Assembly (NCBI GenBank): GCA_040757295.1
Contig: JBFLXH010000002.1
Coordinates: 1 to 64,000, forward strand
Source of the DNA: JAGXSE01 sp040757295
Lineage (GTDB): Bacteria > Bacillota > PH28-bin88
DNA: 64,000 bases
Direction of reading: 5' to 3'
Within the stretch, counting starts at the first letter, position 1, and each line of letters starts with the position of its first letter. The notes under the pieces are model-generated. The model searched no databases and was not told where the DNA came from. It saw only the letters and a program-made list of their open reading frames with translations. The position numbers and the translations under genes are program-made. Below, one piece after another: positions 34,096 to 43,443 of this stretch.

Positions 34096-34828
34096 AACCC
34101 AGCTGATAAAGCTGGCCCCCTTTGTCTTCTTTATATTTGTTTGGAAAACGGCTGCAGTAGTTGTCAGCTCGGAAATTATTCTGCCTTCACCTGAAAAAAC
34201 CCTGGCCAGTTTAAGTGCTCTTTTGCAAACCAAGGGGTTTTGGTCGAGCGTAATAGCTACCATCACCAGGGGGTTGGCAGGCTTCCTGCTATCTTTAGGG
34301 ATGGGGCTGTTGGTCGGGCTGGTGGCAGGATTGAATAAAACAGCGAACATTTTATTGCAGCCGTTTATTATCCTGTGCCGATCTACTCCGCTAATGTCCA
34401 TTATTTTAATTGCTCTGATCTGGTTTAAAACTGAGCATGTGCCTATTTTTGTCAGCTTCCTCATTTCATTTCCCATCATCTGTGGCAATGTGATTGAGGG
34501 AGTAAAAAACGTAGACAGTAAGCTGGTGGAAATGGCCTTTATCCATAAAGTAAAGAAGATCCGGGTTTTCTTTGAAGTATATCTTCCTTCCCTTGTTCCT
34601 TACTTGCTGGCGGGTATTTCCAATGCAATGGGAATCGGTTGGAAGGTGGTAATTGCAGCAGAAGTTTTAAGCCAACCCAGGTTTGGGATTGGTACAAGAC
34701 TTCAATTTGAGAGGATAAACCTGGAAACAGCCGCCGTGTTTGCATGGACAATTGTAGCCTTAGTTATCAGCTTTGGGTTTGAAAATCTCATCCGGTTTGC
34801 GGAAAAAAAGGTTTTAAGCTGGAGGTGA
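34076..34828 (+). CDS. ABC transporter permease (SsuC/TauC family)
   Basis: This 250-residue protein has about six hydrophobic segments and the EAA-like loop EMAFIHKVKKIRVFFEVYLPSLVP's core pattern (AFIHKVKK...VYLPS) that docks the ATPase, plus GISNAMGIGWKVVIAAEVL typical of the SsuC/NrtB family. The ATG lies inside the binding-protein gene (20-nt overlap), indicating translational coupling. It forms the membrane pore with the ATPase encoded next. Confidence 0.92.
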   Translation: MQNSTIKTQLIKLAPFVFFIFVWKTAAVVVSSEIILPSPEKTLASLSALLQTKGFWSSVIATITRGLAGFLLSLGMGLLVGLVAGLNKTANILLQPFIILCRSTPLMSIILIALIWFKTEHVPIFVSFLISFPIICGNVIEGVKNVDSKLVEMAFIHKVKKIRVFFEVYLPSLVPYLLAGISNAMGIGWKVVIAAEVLSQPRFGIGTRLQFERINLETAAVFAWTIVALVISFGFENLIRFAEKKVLSWR

Positions 34829-34833
34829 GGCCA

Positions 34834-35613
34834 ATGGCGCTCCGCCTGGAGAAAATCACAAAAAAATATGGCGAGTTGTCCATATTCGAAAATTTTAGTT
34901 TGGAAATACCCGAGCAAAAAATCACTTGCATCCTTGGACCTTCAGGATGCGGAAAGACTACTTTATTGAGTATAATCGGCAGGATTATCCAACCTGATCA
35001 CGGCCGTTTGATTGGTTTCGAAAACAAGACTTTTTCTTATCTTTTTCAAGACCTTCGGCTATTAGACTGGAAGACAGTGTACGGTAATTTGGATTTTGTT
35101 TTAAAAGATATATATCCTAGAGAGGAGAGAGCAAAAAAGATAAACTATCACCTTAAAATGGTTGATCTTTTAAAATTCAAGGATTATTACCCCAAAAGCC
35201 TTAGTGGAGGGATGAAACAAAGGCTTGCTATCGCACGAGCCTTTGCGTACCCGTCGGATGTTTTGCTTATGGACGAACCTTTTAAGGCTTTAGACCTTCC
35301 ATTGAAAATGTCTTTGATAAATGATTTTGTGCAGCTGTGGTTAAACGATTTGCGGACTGTTATTTTTGTCACCCATGATATTGAAGAAGCTCTTTTAGCA
35401 ACGGATCAAATATACCTCTTTAGTAAACCTCCTGTCAGGATAATTAAGGCTTTGAGCCTGAACATTCCTCGAAATGCAAGGACTTCCCAGGAAAAATGCT
35501 TTGTGGCGTTGAAGCAGGAACTTTACCATACCATCATGTTGGGAGAAGAAGAAGTGGGTATTGCGGCGGATTACAGCAGCCAGTTGCCCAGGAGCCGTCC
35601 GCGGGCAGTTTAG
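34834..35613 (+). CDS. ABC transporter ATP-binding protein (SsuB/TauB family)
   Basis: This 259-residue ATPase has Walker A GPSGCGKTT, Q-loop (YLFQDLRLLDWKTV), signature LSGGMKQRLAIARAF, Walker B VLLMDEPF and the switch His in FVTHDIEEA. The LLDW stretch after the Q-loop is typical of the SsuB/TauB group. ATG 34834 follows GGAGGTGAGG. Third and last gene of the transporter operon. Confidence 0.95.
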   Translation: MALRLEKITKKYGELSIFENFSLEIPEQKITCILGPSGCGKTTLLSIIGRIIQPDHGRLIGFENKTFSYLFQDLRLLDWKTVYGNLDFVLKDIYPREERAKKINYHLKMVDLLKFKDYYPKSLSGGMKQRLAIARAFAYPSDVLLMDEPFKALDLPLKMSLINDFVQLWLNDLRTVIFVTHDIEEALLATDQIYLFSKPPVRIIKALSLNIPRNARTSQEKCFVALKQELYHTIMLGEEEVGIAADYSSQLPRSRPRAV

Positions 35614-35656
35614 CGAGATTCTAACCGGCCTTTTTCCTGGTTATTAACCTTCTTGG

Positions 35657-35776
35657 TTACCTGGGAAGGATAAAGTTTTGAGTATAGTAGTTTTCTTTGC
35701 CCCCTACCCCCAAGGCGGTAAACTGGGTTGCGAGGACATTAACCGTGTGGCCGGGACTATTCAAAAGAGAGGAGAC
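35657..35776 (-). pseudogene. 3' remnant of a CAP-domain (SCP-like) protein gene
   Basis: Reading the reverse strand, 35657-35776 encodes NSPGHTVNVL, FTALGVGG, ENYYTQNFILPR and a stop. It closely matches the C-terminus of the intact CAP protein at 39717 (NSPSHRENVF, FTALGVGV, DNYYTQNFIRPR). The frame closes with a stop about 40 codons upstream and no start or body exists. It is a fragment left by duplication and deletion beside hydF. The rest of 35614-35921 shows no gene. Confidence 0.85.
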
Positions 35777-35921
35777 TTAAAACTGGTAGGAAGAGACCTT
35801 TAATTAACCACAATGGTTTTCTTTTTACCGGGAAGACTATGAGTGAAAACCTTCGTTTTTTAACTCTGATAGCGCTATTGCATGCAGTTTTGGCACTGTC
35901 TCTGTATAGGGGGCGAGCAGC

Positions 35922-37142
35922 ATGGAAGCTACACCGCGAGGGATGCGCTTATTCATTGCCATATTTGGCCGGCGTAATGCGGGGAAATCCAGTTTAATCA
36001 ATGCCTTAACCAAACAAGATATTGCCCTGGTCTCCCCTGTTCCGGGTACCACCACTGATCCGGTATACAAATCAATGGAAATCCTGCCTATCGGGCCGGT
36101 GGTATTGATTGATACCGCAGGCATAGACGACGAAGGCGACCTGGGTAAACTGAGGGTAGAACGCACCAAGGCGGTTTTGAATACCACCGACTTAGCTTTA
36201 TTGATAATAGACCCTATGCTGGGCTTTGGTGATTGGGAACGGCAGTTGGTAGATCTAATAAAGGCAAAGGGCATTCCTGTGGTAGGGGTGATGAATAAGG
36301 CTGACCTTGGAAACAGGATGGATCTTGTTGCTTTGAGCAATTCCTGCGGAATACCTTTTTTGCCCGTTAGTGCTTTAACAGGGGCTGGTATCCAAGACCT
36401 AAAAATGGAAATTATCCGGTCAGCCCCCAAAGAATTGATGGAACAAGTAATTATTGGGGATCTGCTGCAGGCAGAAGACTTGGTGGTATTGGTGGTACCG
36501 ATCGATTCGGCGGCACCTAAAGGCAGGCTTATTCTCCCTCAGGTGCAGGTGCTGCGGGATCTGCTCGACCACCGCTGTATGGCAGTGGTGGTACAGCCAG
36601 AGCAGCTTCCTCTCCTGTTTGCCATGGGGTTTAAGCCTAGGCTGGTAGTAACTGACTCCCAGGCTTTTGCCCAGGTTAACAGAGACACGCCTCCTGGAGT
36701 ACAGATAACTTCATTTTCTATCCTGTTCGCCCGTTATAAAGGTGACCTTTCATCTCTGGTGGCCGGTGCTAAAGCCATTGAACGGCTGCGGCCAGGGGAC
36801 CGGGTATTGATTGCCGAAGCATGTACCCATCACCGGGTCAAGGACGATATTGGGACGGTAAAACTGCCTAAGTGGCTCAAGGACAAAGTAGGTGGGGAAC
36901 TAGATTTTGAATGGAGCAGTGGCCAGGGGTTCCCACCCAACTTAGAGGTATATAATTTGGTGATCCATTGCGGTGCCTGCATGATCAACCGGCGGGAAAT
37001 GTTATTCCGTATCATGGAGACGCGGAAGGCGGGAGTACCGATTGTCAATTATGGAATTGCCATTGCTCATTTGCACGGTATATTACAACGGGCCTTGGCC
37101 CCGTTCCCTCAACTTCAGAAAATACTGGAGGGTGATCTATGA
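35922..37142 (+). CDS. hydF: [FeFe] hydrogenase maturation GTPase HydF
   Basis: This 406-residue scaffold protein assembles the diiron subcluster before transfer to HydA. It has an N-terminal GTPase domain (Walker A GRRNAGKSSLINAL, switch PGTTTDPV, DTAGIDDEGD, NKADL) and a C-terminal Fe-S domain with EACTHHR and VIHCGACMINRREM, giving the conserved HxxxHCxxC-type cluster ligands. ATG with AGGGGGCGAG before it. Its stop overlaps the hydE start (ATGA), giving the order hydF-hydE-hydG. Confidence 0.97.
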   Translation: MEATPRGMRLFIAIFGRRNAGKSSLINALTKQDIALVSPVPGTTTDPVYKSMEILPIGPVVLIDTAGIDDEGDLGKLRVERTKAVLNTTDLALLIIDPMLGFGDWERQLVDLIKAKGIPVVGVMNKADLGNRMDLVALSNSCGIPFLPVSALTGAGIQDLKMEIIRSAPKELMEQVIIGDLLQAEDLVVLVVPIDSAAPKGRLILPQVQVLRDLLDHRCMAVVVQPEQLPLLFAMGFKPRLVVTDSQAFAQVNRDTPPGVQITSFSILFARYKGDLSSLVAGAKAIERLRPGDRVLIAEACTHHRVKDDIGTVKLPKWLKDKVGGELDFEWSSGQGFPPNLEVYNLVIHCGACMINRREMLFRIMETRKAGVPIVNYGIAIAHLHGILQRALAPFPQLQKILEGDL

Positions 37143-38263
37143 CGAAAAATTCCACAAAAAAATCTAAACAGGGGATTCATCTATTGGCTAAAGAGGCGGC
37201 AAATGCCCTCAAAAAAGCCGCCGACGGAAAGGATCTGAATCTAGGAGATCTGGTAGCCCTGTTGGCGGTGGAGGGAGAGACAAAAAGGCAGCTTTTCAGC
37301 CTGGCGGATGAAACGCGAGCCAAATATATGGGAAACCAGGTGCACTTGCGAGGAATCATTGAGTTTTCCAATTACTGCGTCCAGAACTGCCTTTACTGCG
37401 GCCTGCGCAAAAGCAACCGGAAACTATTTCGTTACCGCATGTTACCCGAAGAGGTTTTAGGCATTGCCAAGCGGGCTGCCCAGTTGGGTTACCGGACAAT
37501 AGTGCTGCAATCTGGAGAAGACCCCTGTTACGATGCTGAAACCCTCGCCGAATTGATTGGCGCCATTAAAAAGGAGACAGGGGTAGCAATTACCGTCTCG
37601 GTGGGGGAGCGGCGGCTTGAAGACTACAGGTTATGGCGGGAGGCCGGTGCGGACCGGTACCTATTAAAGCACGAAACAGCTGACCCCGGCCTTTATGTCC
37701 GCTTGCGGCCCGGGCATCAGTTGGCCAGCAGGGTAAAGAGGCTGCAGTGGTTACGGCAACTGGGTTACCAGATAGGTTCAGGCAACATGGTAGGCTTGCC
37801 CGGGCAGACCCTGGAAACCCTGGCCGCTGACCTCATACTGCTAAAAGAGTTGGATGTGGAAATGGCCGGCCTTGGCCCCTTCGTCCCCCACGGAGACACA
37901 CCTCTGGCAGGGGCAAGGGCCGGTAATGTTGATCTCAATTTAAAGGTGTTGGCTGTGGCCCGGCTGGTCCTGCCCTGGGCCCATCTCCCTGCCACTACCT
38001 CCATCGGCACCCTTGACCCCCAGGGTCGCCAAAAAGCCTTGCGGGTTGGAGCCAATGTGGTGATGCCCAATGTCACTCCCGCCCGCTACCGGGAACATTA
38101 CCAGATCTACCCGGGCAAGATCTGCCTGCAGGAAGAACCAGAACACTGCCGGAGTTGTGTTGAAGGGTGGATTACCGCCATGGGCCGCGAGGTAGCTTGT
38201 GATTATGGGCATAGTCCCAAACCTGGGGATTGGACCAGTGTTGTGCCGGTTAAGGCTGGATAA
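37139..38263 (+). CDS. hydE: [FeFe] hydrogenase maturation radical SAM enzyme HydE
   Basis: This 374-residue radical SAM protein of the BioB/HydE/PylB group has the cluster motif CVQNCLYCGLR (CxxxCxxC), followed by LQSGEDPCYD and the later SGNMVGLPGQT and PATTSIGTLDP segments conserved in HydE. It works on the HydG-derived Fe(CO)2(CN)Cys complex to build the 2Fe subcluster. It overlaps hydF by 4 nt and precedes hydG by 30 nt. A C-terminal Cys pair (EEPEHCRSCVEGW) could bind a second, nonessential cluster. Confidence 0.97.
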   Translation: MTKNSTKKSKQGIHLLAKEAANALKKAADGKDLNLGDLVALLAVEGETKRQLFSLADETRAKYMGNQVHLRGIIEFSNYCVQNCLYCGLRKSNRKLFRYRMLPEEVLGIAKRAAQLGYRTIVLQSGEDPCYDAETLAELIGAIKKETGVAITVSVGERRLEDYRLWREAGADRYLLKHETADPGLYVRLRPGHQLASRVKRLQWLRQLGYQIGSGNMVGLPGQTLETLAADLILLKELDVEMAGLGPFVPHGDTPLAGARAGNVDLNLKVLAVARLVLPWAHLPATTSIGTLDPQGRQKALRVGANVVMPNVTPARYREHYQIYPGKICLQEEPEHCRSCVEGWITAMGREVACDYGHSPKPGDWTSVVPVKAG

Positions 38264-38293
38264 TTTTTCATTGGGATTGAGGAGGGCCGGTAA

Positions 38294-39703
38294 ATGACTG
38301 ACTACCAGGTGGACTTCATTAAAGAAGAAAAGATTAACGGTATTCTGGCCCAGGCCGGTCGGACACCCTTCAGTTTGCAGGTAGAGGTGCTGGAAAAAGC
38401 CTGCCTGGCAAAAGGTTTAAGTCCTTTTGAAGCTGCCGTTTTGCTGGGTGTGGAAGACGAAGACATGTTATCGGAGATGTTTCGCGTGGCCGCCCTCGTG
38501 AAGGAACAGATTTACGGGAAGCGGGTGGTGTTGTTTGCCCCTCTGTATTTAAGCAATTATTGTGTCAATAACTGCAGGTACTGTGGCTACCGGAGGGACA
38601 ACTCCTTTCCCCGCCGGAAATTATCCTTGGAGGAAATCAGGGAAGAGGTAAAAATACTGGAGAGCATGGGGCATAAAAGGCTGACCCTGGAGTGCGGGGA
38701 GGACCCCAAAAATTGCCCCATTGATTATGTGCTGGAGGCCTTGGCTACTATCTATGCGGTCAAGGAGACCAACGGCAGCATCCGCCGGATAAATGTAAAT
38801 ATCGCTGCTACCACCGTGGAAGAATACCGGCTGTTGAAAGAGGCTGGTATTGGAACTTACATCCTGTTCCAGGAAACTTATCATGCTCCTACCTATGCCT
38901 ACATGCACCCGTCAGGCCCCAAATCCGACTTTTGGTGGCACACTACCGCCATGCACCGCGCAATGGAAGCAGGCCTGGATGACGTTGGTTTCGGTGTGCT
39001 ATACGGATTGTACGACTACAGGTATGAAACTGTTGCTATGCTGATGCATTCCTTGGAACTGGAAAGGGTTTTTGGGGTGGGTCCCCACACCCTTTCCGTG
39101 CCCAGGTTGAAACCTGCTTCCGGCGTGGAAATTGACGGGTTCAGTTACAGGGTAGGCGACCGGGAGTTTAAAAAACTGGTGGCCGTGTTACGCCTGGCCT
39201 TACCTTATACAGGCATTATCCTTTCGACCCGGGAAAGGGCGGATTTGCGCCAAGAACTGCTGGCGGCCGGGGTTTCCCAGATCAGTGCCGGTTCTTGCAC
39301 CGGGGTAGGTGGGTACAGCCGGGAGCACGGGGCCAAATCCGAGGGGCCGAGGGAGACAGCCCAGTTCCAGGTGGAGGATCACCGGAGTCCCGATGAGGTA
39401 TTGGCAAGTCTATGTGCTGCCGGTTATCTTCCCAGTTACTGCACCGCCTGTTACCGCCAGGGGCGAACCGGAGACCGCTTCATGGCCCTGGCCAAAAGCG
39501 GGCAGATTCAGAACGTTTGCCAGCCCAATGCCATCCTGACCTTTCAGGAGTACCTGGAGGACTACGGGTCACCGGCTACCCGGGCCGCCGGGGAAAAAGC
39601 TATCAGAGAGCATCTTGGATCCATCACCAACCCTGCTGTCCGGAAAAGGACCGAAGAGGGGCTGCAGGAGATCAAAAAGGGCCGCCGGGACTTGTACTTT
39701 TAA
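38294..39703 (+). CDS. hydG: [FeFe] hydrogenase maturation tyrosine lyase HydG
   Basis: This 469-residue radical SAM enzyme cleaves tyrosine to give CO and CN ligands of the H-cluster. The motif YLSNYCVNNCRYCGYR carries the SAM cluster (CxxxCxxC), LTLECGEDPKNCP and LFQETYHAPTYAYMHP are HydG hallmarks, and the C-terminal CTACYRQGRTGDRFM holds the auxiliary cluster ligands. GGAGGGCCGG precedes the ATG. Related ThiH lacks the C-terminal Cys pair, so the HydG call is firm. Confidence 0.97.
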   Translation: MTDYQVDFIKEEKINGILAQAGRTPFSLQVEVLEKACLAKGLSPFEAAVLLGVEDEDMLSEMFRVAALVKEQIYGKRVVLFAPLYLSNYCVNNCRYCGYRRDNSFPRRKLSLEEIREEVKILESMGHKRLTLECGEDPKNCPIDYVLEALATIYAVKETNGSIRRINVNIAATTVEEYRLLKEAGIGTYILFQETYHAPTYAYMHPSGPKSDFWWHTTAMHRAMEAGLDDVGFGVLYGLYDYRYETVAMLMHSLELERVFGVGPHTLSVPRLKPASGVEIDGFSYRVGDREFKKLVAVLRLALPYTGIILSTRERADLRQELLAAGVSQISAGSCTGVGGYSREHGAKSEGPRETAQFQVEDHRSPDEVLASLCAAGYLPSYCTACYRQGRTGDRFMALAKSGQIQNVCQPNAILTFQEYLEDYGSPATRAAGEKAIREHLGSITNPAVRKRTEEGLQEIKKGRRDLYF

Positions 39704-39716
39704 GTAATGGGTAGTC

Positions 39717-40952
39717 TTACCTGGGCCGGATAAAGTTTTGAGTGTAGTAGTTGTCCTGCACTCCCACACCGAGGGCAGTAAAATGCATGGAAAAGACATT
39801 TTCCCGGTGACTGGGACTATTCAGCCATCCTTCATGGGCCGTGATGGCGTCAGGGTAACCCCAGGCAATATTCTCGCCAATAGCCCGGTAAAGTATCCCT
39901 GCGCGCCGGAAGCGGTCTGCCAGACTGCCGGTTTGGGGAGACTCATGGCTGAAAAAGTTATTTGCGGCCATGTCCTGGCTATGGCTCTTGGCTATTCTGG
40001 CTGCACTCTCATGCCATGCTAACAGAGGCAGGCCTTCTTTTATCCTGGCAGTGTTGACTAAGTCAAAAATTTGTTTTTCATAGGCAGCCGCAACCTGCTC
40101 TTTTTGGGTTTCTGTAAGCTTGGGCGGGGAAAAATCTGGGGGTGTCCCAAAATATGACCAGGACATGGAATAGCCGCCTGTGGCCAGAAAGCTTCCTAGC
40201 TCCATAACACGGATAGCCGATACTATCCCATTTTTATGGGTATCCAAAAAAAAGGTTGCCGCAATATTTCCTTCTACTGTTAAAGGCCGCTCAGCCAGAT
40301 CTTTTTCATTTAATTCAACGGTAAAATCAGCCGAGTGGAAGCGGAAGGATACCCGGGATTGAAAGGTATGCTTTGAATCCAGTTCCTTCTTGCTTGTTCC
40401 CGGTGAAATTCCCCCAATTGACCACGCCGGAGAATTAGTATAAAGGGCTACTACCCGATTGTCTTTTACCCCTACCATTAATAGGTTTCCTGCCGGCTTA
40501 TTATAAACCCACCATTGATAACCGTATTGGTCGGGGTCTTTCCGCTGCGGTTCTCCCAAGAGGTCAACCAATATCTGGACTTCACTGCCCAAAGCCAGGC
40601 CCTGTTGATTAGTAGTGGATGTTTGTTGGGTCTTGACATGAGCAACCGAAAGAGCGGGATCGCTGATGCGAATGGTGTTGCTGGTTCCATCCCAGTCAAC
40701 CTTTTTGCCAAGGGTTTCAGCCACCAGCCTTAAAGGTACATAAGTGGTGCCCCGGTGGACAAAGCCCTGGGGAACAAACTCTTTGCCATTAAAAAATGCG
40801 CCGGAGGCTATTTCCACTCCGTTAATAATTAAACGCAGAGGAAGCATATTAACCTGGATGTTCTGCAGAGTACCGGCGCTGTGGACGACTGTGGCAATAC
40901 AAATCGCGGAGGCAAAGACTGCAATAATAAGCCACTTTTTACACCTTGCCAT
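39717..40952 (-). CDS. Exported CAP-domain (SCP/YkwD-like) protein with copper-amine-oxidase-like N-terminal domain
   Basis: This 411-residue protein has a signal peptide (KWLIIAVFASAICIATVVHSA), then a copper-amine-oxidase N-terminal-like domain (FVPQGFVHRGTTYVPLRLVAE, VDWDGTSNTIRI) common in clostridial wall proteins, a middle domain and a C-terminal CAP domain (DLVNTARIKEGLPLLAWHE, AKSHSQDMAANNFFSHESP, ENIAWGY, NSPSHRENV). CAP proteins of the YkwD type are found in sporulating Firmicutes; the function is unclear. A 3' fragment of a paralogue lies at 35657. The stop is 14 nt from that of hydG (convergent). Confidence 0.93.
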   Translation of the reverse strand: MARCKKWLIIAVFASAICIATVVHSAGTLQNIQVNMLPLRLIINGVEIASGAFFNGKEFVPQGFVHRGTTYVPLRLVAETLGKKVDWDGTSNTIRISDPALSVAHVKTQQTSTTNQQGLALGSEVQILVDLLGEPQRKDPDQYGYQWWVYNKPAGNLLMVGVKDNRVVALYTNSPAWSIGGISPGTSKKELDSKHTFQSRVSFRFHSADFTVELNEKDLAERPLTVEGNIAATFFLDTHKNGIVSAIRVMELGSFLATGGYSMSWSYFGTPPDFSPPKLTETQKEQVAAAYEKQIFDLVNTARIKEGLPLLAWHESAARIAKSHSQDMAANNFFSHESPQTGSLADRFRRAGILYRAIGENIAWGYPDAITAHEGWLNSPSHRENVFSMHFTALGVGVQDNYYTQNFIRPR

Positions 40953-41001
40953 TGGTAGAATTTCCTCCTTATAACGGCAGGCGGGAGCGCCTTTCTAATT
41001 A

Positions 41002-42153
41002 CTATTTTAGGGCGGTTAAAGCTTTTAGAGCGAAATCAACTTCTTCCGTGGTGTTATAAACCCCCAGGCTGAACCGGAGGGTCCCCATCGGAAAGGTTCC
41101 AATGGTTTGATGGGCCCAGGGAGCGCAGTGCAGGCCAGGTCTGGTCATAATTCCAAACTGATCGTCTAGCTGAAAGCTCAAGTCGGCATTATCTCGCTGG
41201 ACCATGTTGATTGAAATGGTCCCAGTAGCTAATCTGGGTTCTCGTGGGCCGTAGACCGTAATCCCATCCATCCGTTCCAGGCCTTGGCGGAAGTATTCGG
41301 TCAAAAGCAATTCATGCGCCCTGATAGTCTCCAAACCTACCTGGAGTAAATGGTTTACGCCAGCTGCCAGCCCGGCAATACCCGGGACATTTAAAGTGCC
41401 GCTTTCGAACTTATCCGGCAGGAAATCAGGCTGGTACTCCCGGTCGGAAATGCTGCCAGTCCCCCCGGTAACCAAGGGATAGGCATGTTCGGCGGCACGG
41501 AGGCTGATACAAAACCCCCCGGTACCCATTGGCCCTAATAAGTGCTTATGGCCGGTGAAGGCTAACACATCGGCATTGGCAGCCTGGAAATCAATCGGGA
41601 GTGCCCCGGCGGTCTGGGCAGCGTCTATCACAAAATACCATCCGCGCTCTTTTGCTATAGCGCCCAGTTCTACGATGGGAATGATTGATCCGGTCACATT
41701 TGAAGCGTGGGTACAGACCAATAACTTGGTATTGCGGCGGGCAAGCTTAACCACATCACCGGGGTCGAGCAGGCCTTCCTTTGAACAGGGTACCGCATCG
41801 AATTCTATACCCCAATTATCCCGCATCCAGGTCAGGGGCCGGGCCACGGCATTATGCTCCATGCTGGTAGTCAGCACATGGTCCCCTGGCCTTAATAAAC
41901 CTTTGATGGCAGTGTTTAGGGCCTGAGTAACATTAGCGGTAAAGATAACCTGATTGGGCTTAGGCACATTAAAAAACTTGGCTAACAGGCTCCGGGCTTC
42001 TAAAATATGACGGCCCGCCTCCAAGGCTAGACTGTAGGCGCCCCTGCCAGGGTTACAATTGACCTCCCTGAAAAACGTTTCTATGGCTTGATAAACACCA
42101 GCCGGCTTTTGACGACTGGTAGCAGCATTGTCAAAATAAATGTATGGTTTCAC
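41002..42153 (-). CDS. Cysteine desulfurase/selenocysteine lyase-type class V aminotransferase
   Basis: This 383-residue PLP enzyme has the Lys of FTGHKHLLGPMGTGG, the His of TTSMEHNAV and the loop Cys in TRPGLHCAPWAH. It belongs to the subgroup of cysteine desulfurase family proteins that co-occur with selenium genes. It would mobilise sulfur or selenium from Cys/Sec as a protein-bound persulfide or perselenide. It is divergent from a YedE-like transporter, TusA-like and DUF3343 genes, which supports selenium or sulfur trafficking. Not clustered with suf or isc genes. Confidence 0.9.
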   Translation of the reverse strand: MKPYIYFDNAATSRQKPAGVYQAIETFFREVNCNPGRGAYSLALEAGRHILEARSLLAKFFNVPKPNQVIFTANVTQALNTAIKGLLRPGDHVLTTSMEHNAVARPLTWMRDNWGIEFDAVPCSKEGLLDPGDVVKLARRNTKLLVCTHASNVTGSIIPIVELGAIAKERGWYFVIDAAQTAGALPIDFQAANADVLAFTGHKHLLGPMGTGGFCISLRAAEHAYPLVTGGTGSISDREYQPDFLPDKFESGTLNVPGIAGLAAGVNHLLQVGLETIRAHELLLTEYFRQGLERMDGITVYGPREPRLATGTISINMVQRDNADLSFQLDDQFGIMTRPGLHCAPWAHQTIGTFPMGTLRFSLGVYNTTEEVDFALKALTALK

Positions 42154-42314
42154 GGCACTACCCCCGTTGTTTACATTATCCTCTAATTACAAATTCGCAG
42201 TCCCCCCTCCATTTCCTGTCGCATTTTTATCAAATGCCATAAATAATTCTTGTCACTCCTGGCAAAGGCCACTGGGATTTTTTATTGTACCCGGAACAAA
42301 TGTCAGGTGTATGA

Positions 42315-42330
42315 TTATACCAGCAGCATT
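42315..42330 (+). promoter_or_regulatory. Possible operator/promoter of the yedE operon
   Basis: A TATGAT box sits inside an imperfect inverted repeat GGTGTA-TGAT-TATACC between the divergent aminotransferase and YedE genes, with TTGTAC about 19 nt upstream as a possible -35. The assignment is tentative. Confidence 0.3.
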
Positions 42331-42354
42331 TAATTTCAAAAGGGAGGTTATTGG

Positions 42355-43443
42355 GTGGAGAAGTGGAAAATCGTATTAGCTGGGTCACTGGTTGGTTTCT
42401 TTGGGGTGATGCTGGTCAAGTTTGGCAATCCTGTTAATATGGGAGTTTGTGTAGCCTGTTTTATCAGGGACATTGCCGGGGCCCTGGGGATGCACCGGGC
42501 GGAGATGGTCCAATACATCCGTCCGGAAATTGCCGGTTTTATTCTTGGTTCTTTTATTATCTCCTTGTCTTTCAGAGAATTCCGGCCCCGGGGCGGATCT
42601 GCGCCCCTAATCAGGTTTGTATTAGGCTTTTTCCTGATGACAGGTGCCCTGGTCTTTCTTGGTTGCCCTTTAAGGATGATATTACGGTTGGCCAATGGTG
42701 ACTTGAACGCTTTAGTGGGGCTGTTTGGTTTTACTGCAGGCATCATCACCGGTATCCAATTTATTAAACGGGGATTCAGCCTGGGCCGCAGCTACAGCCA
42801 GACCAGGGTCAGCGGTTACCTGATGCCCGCCTTTGCCGTTGTGCTGTTGGTATTATTAATGGCAAAACCGGCCTTTATTTTCTTCAGCCAAAAAGGTCCC
42901 GGTTCCCTGCATGCGCCGGTAGCCCTTTCTCTAGTCGCCGGTTTGGCCATCGGGGTCGTCTTGCAGCGGACCAGGCTCTGCACAGCAGGTGGCATCAGGG
43001 ATGCCGTTTTATTAAAGGACTTTTATCTCTTATGGGGACTACTAGCTATCTTTCTAGTTGCCTTTTTAGGAAACCTCTTGTTTAATTTTAGCCAATTCAA
43101 ACTGGGGTTTATCGGGCAGCCTGTGGCCCATAACCAGCACTTATGGAATTTCCTTGGCATGTACCTGGCCGGTATGGCCGCTGTTATGTTAGGCGGGTGT
43201 CCTCTGCGGCAGACGATCCTGGCGGGCGAAGGGGATACTGACGCCGGGGTTACTGTTTTAGGGATGCTTGTCGGCGCTGCCTTCAGCCACAATTTCGGTT
43301 TGGCCGGGAGTGCGCAGGGCGTATCAGCCAATGCCCAGGCAGCTGTAATTATCGGCATTGTTGTGGTAACTTTGATCGGCTTGGGAGTAATAGCGAATAA
43401 CCTTGGGTTGCAGAGAAAGGAGCGGATTGGCGTTGGTAGCTAG
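42355..43443 (+). CDS. YedE/YeeE-family membrane protein (putative selenium/sulfur transporter)
   Basis: This 362-residue membrane protein has about ten hydrophobic segments and two internal repeats, each with a conserved Cys motif (FLGCPLRMIL and LGGCPLRQTIL), plus GVCVACFIRD and QRTRLCTAGGIRD. It matches the YedE group linked to selenium metabolism; relatives import thiosulfate. The start is GTG after GGGAGG. It is followed without a gap by the TusA-like gene. Confidence 0.9.
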   Translation: MEKWKIVLAGSLVGFFGVMLVKFGNPVNMGVCVACFIRDIAGALGMHRAEMVQYIRPEIAGFILGSFIISLSFREFRPRGGSAPLIRFVLGFFLMTGALVFLGCPLRMILRLANGDLNALVGLFGFTAGIITGIQFIKRGFSLGRSYSQTRVSGYLMPAFAVVLLVLLMAKPAFIFFSQKGPGSLHAPVALSLVAGLAIGVVLQRTRLCTAGGIRDAVLLKDFYLLWGLLAIFLVAFLGNLLFNFSQFKLGFIGQPVAHNQHLWNFLGMYLAGMAAVMLGGCPLRQTILAGEGDTDAGVTVLGMLVGAAFSHNFGLAGSAQGVSANAQAAVIIGIVVVTLIGLGVIANNLGLQRKERIGVGS

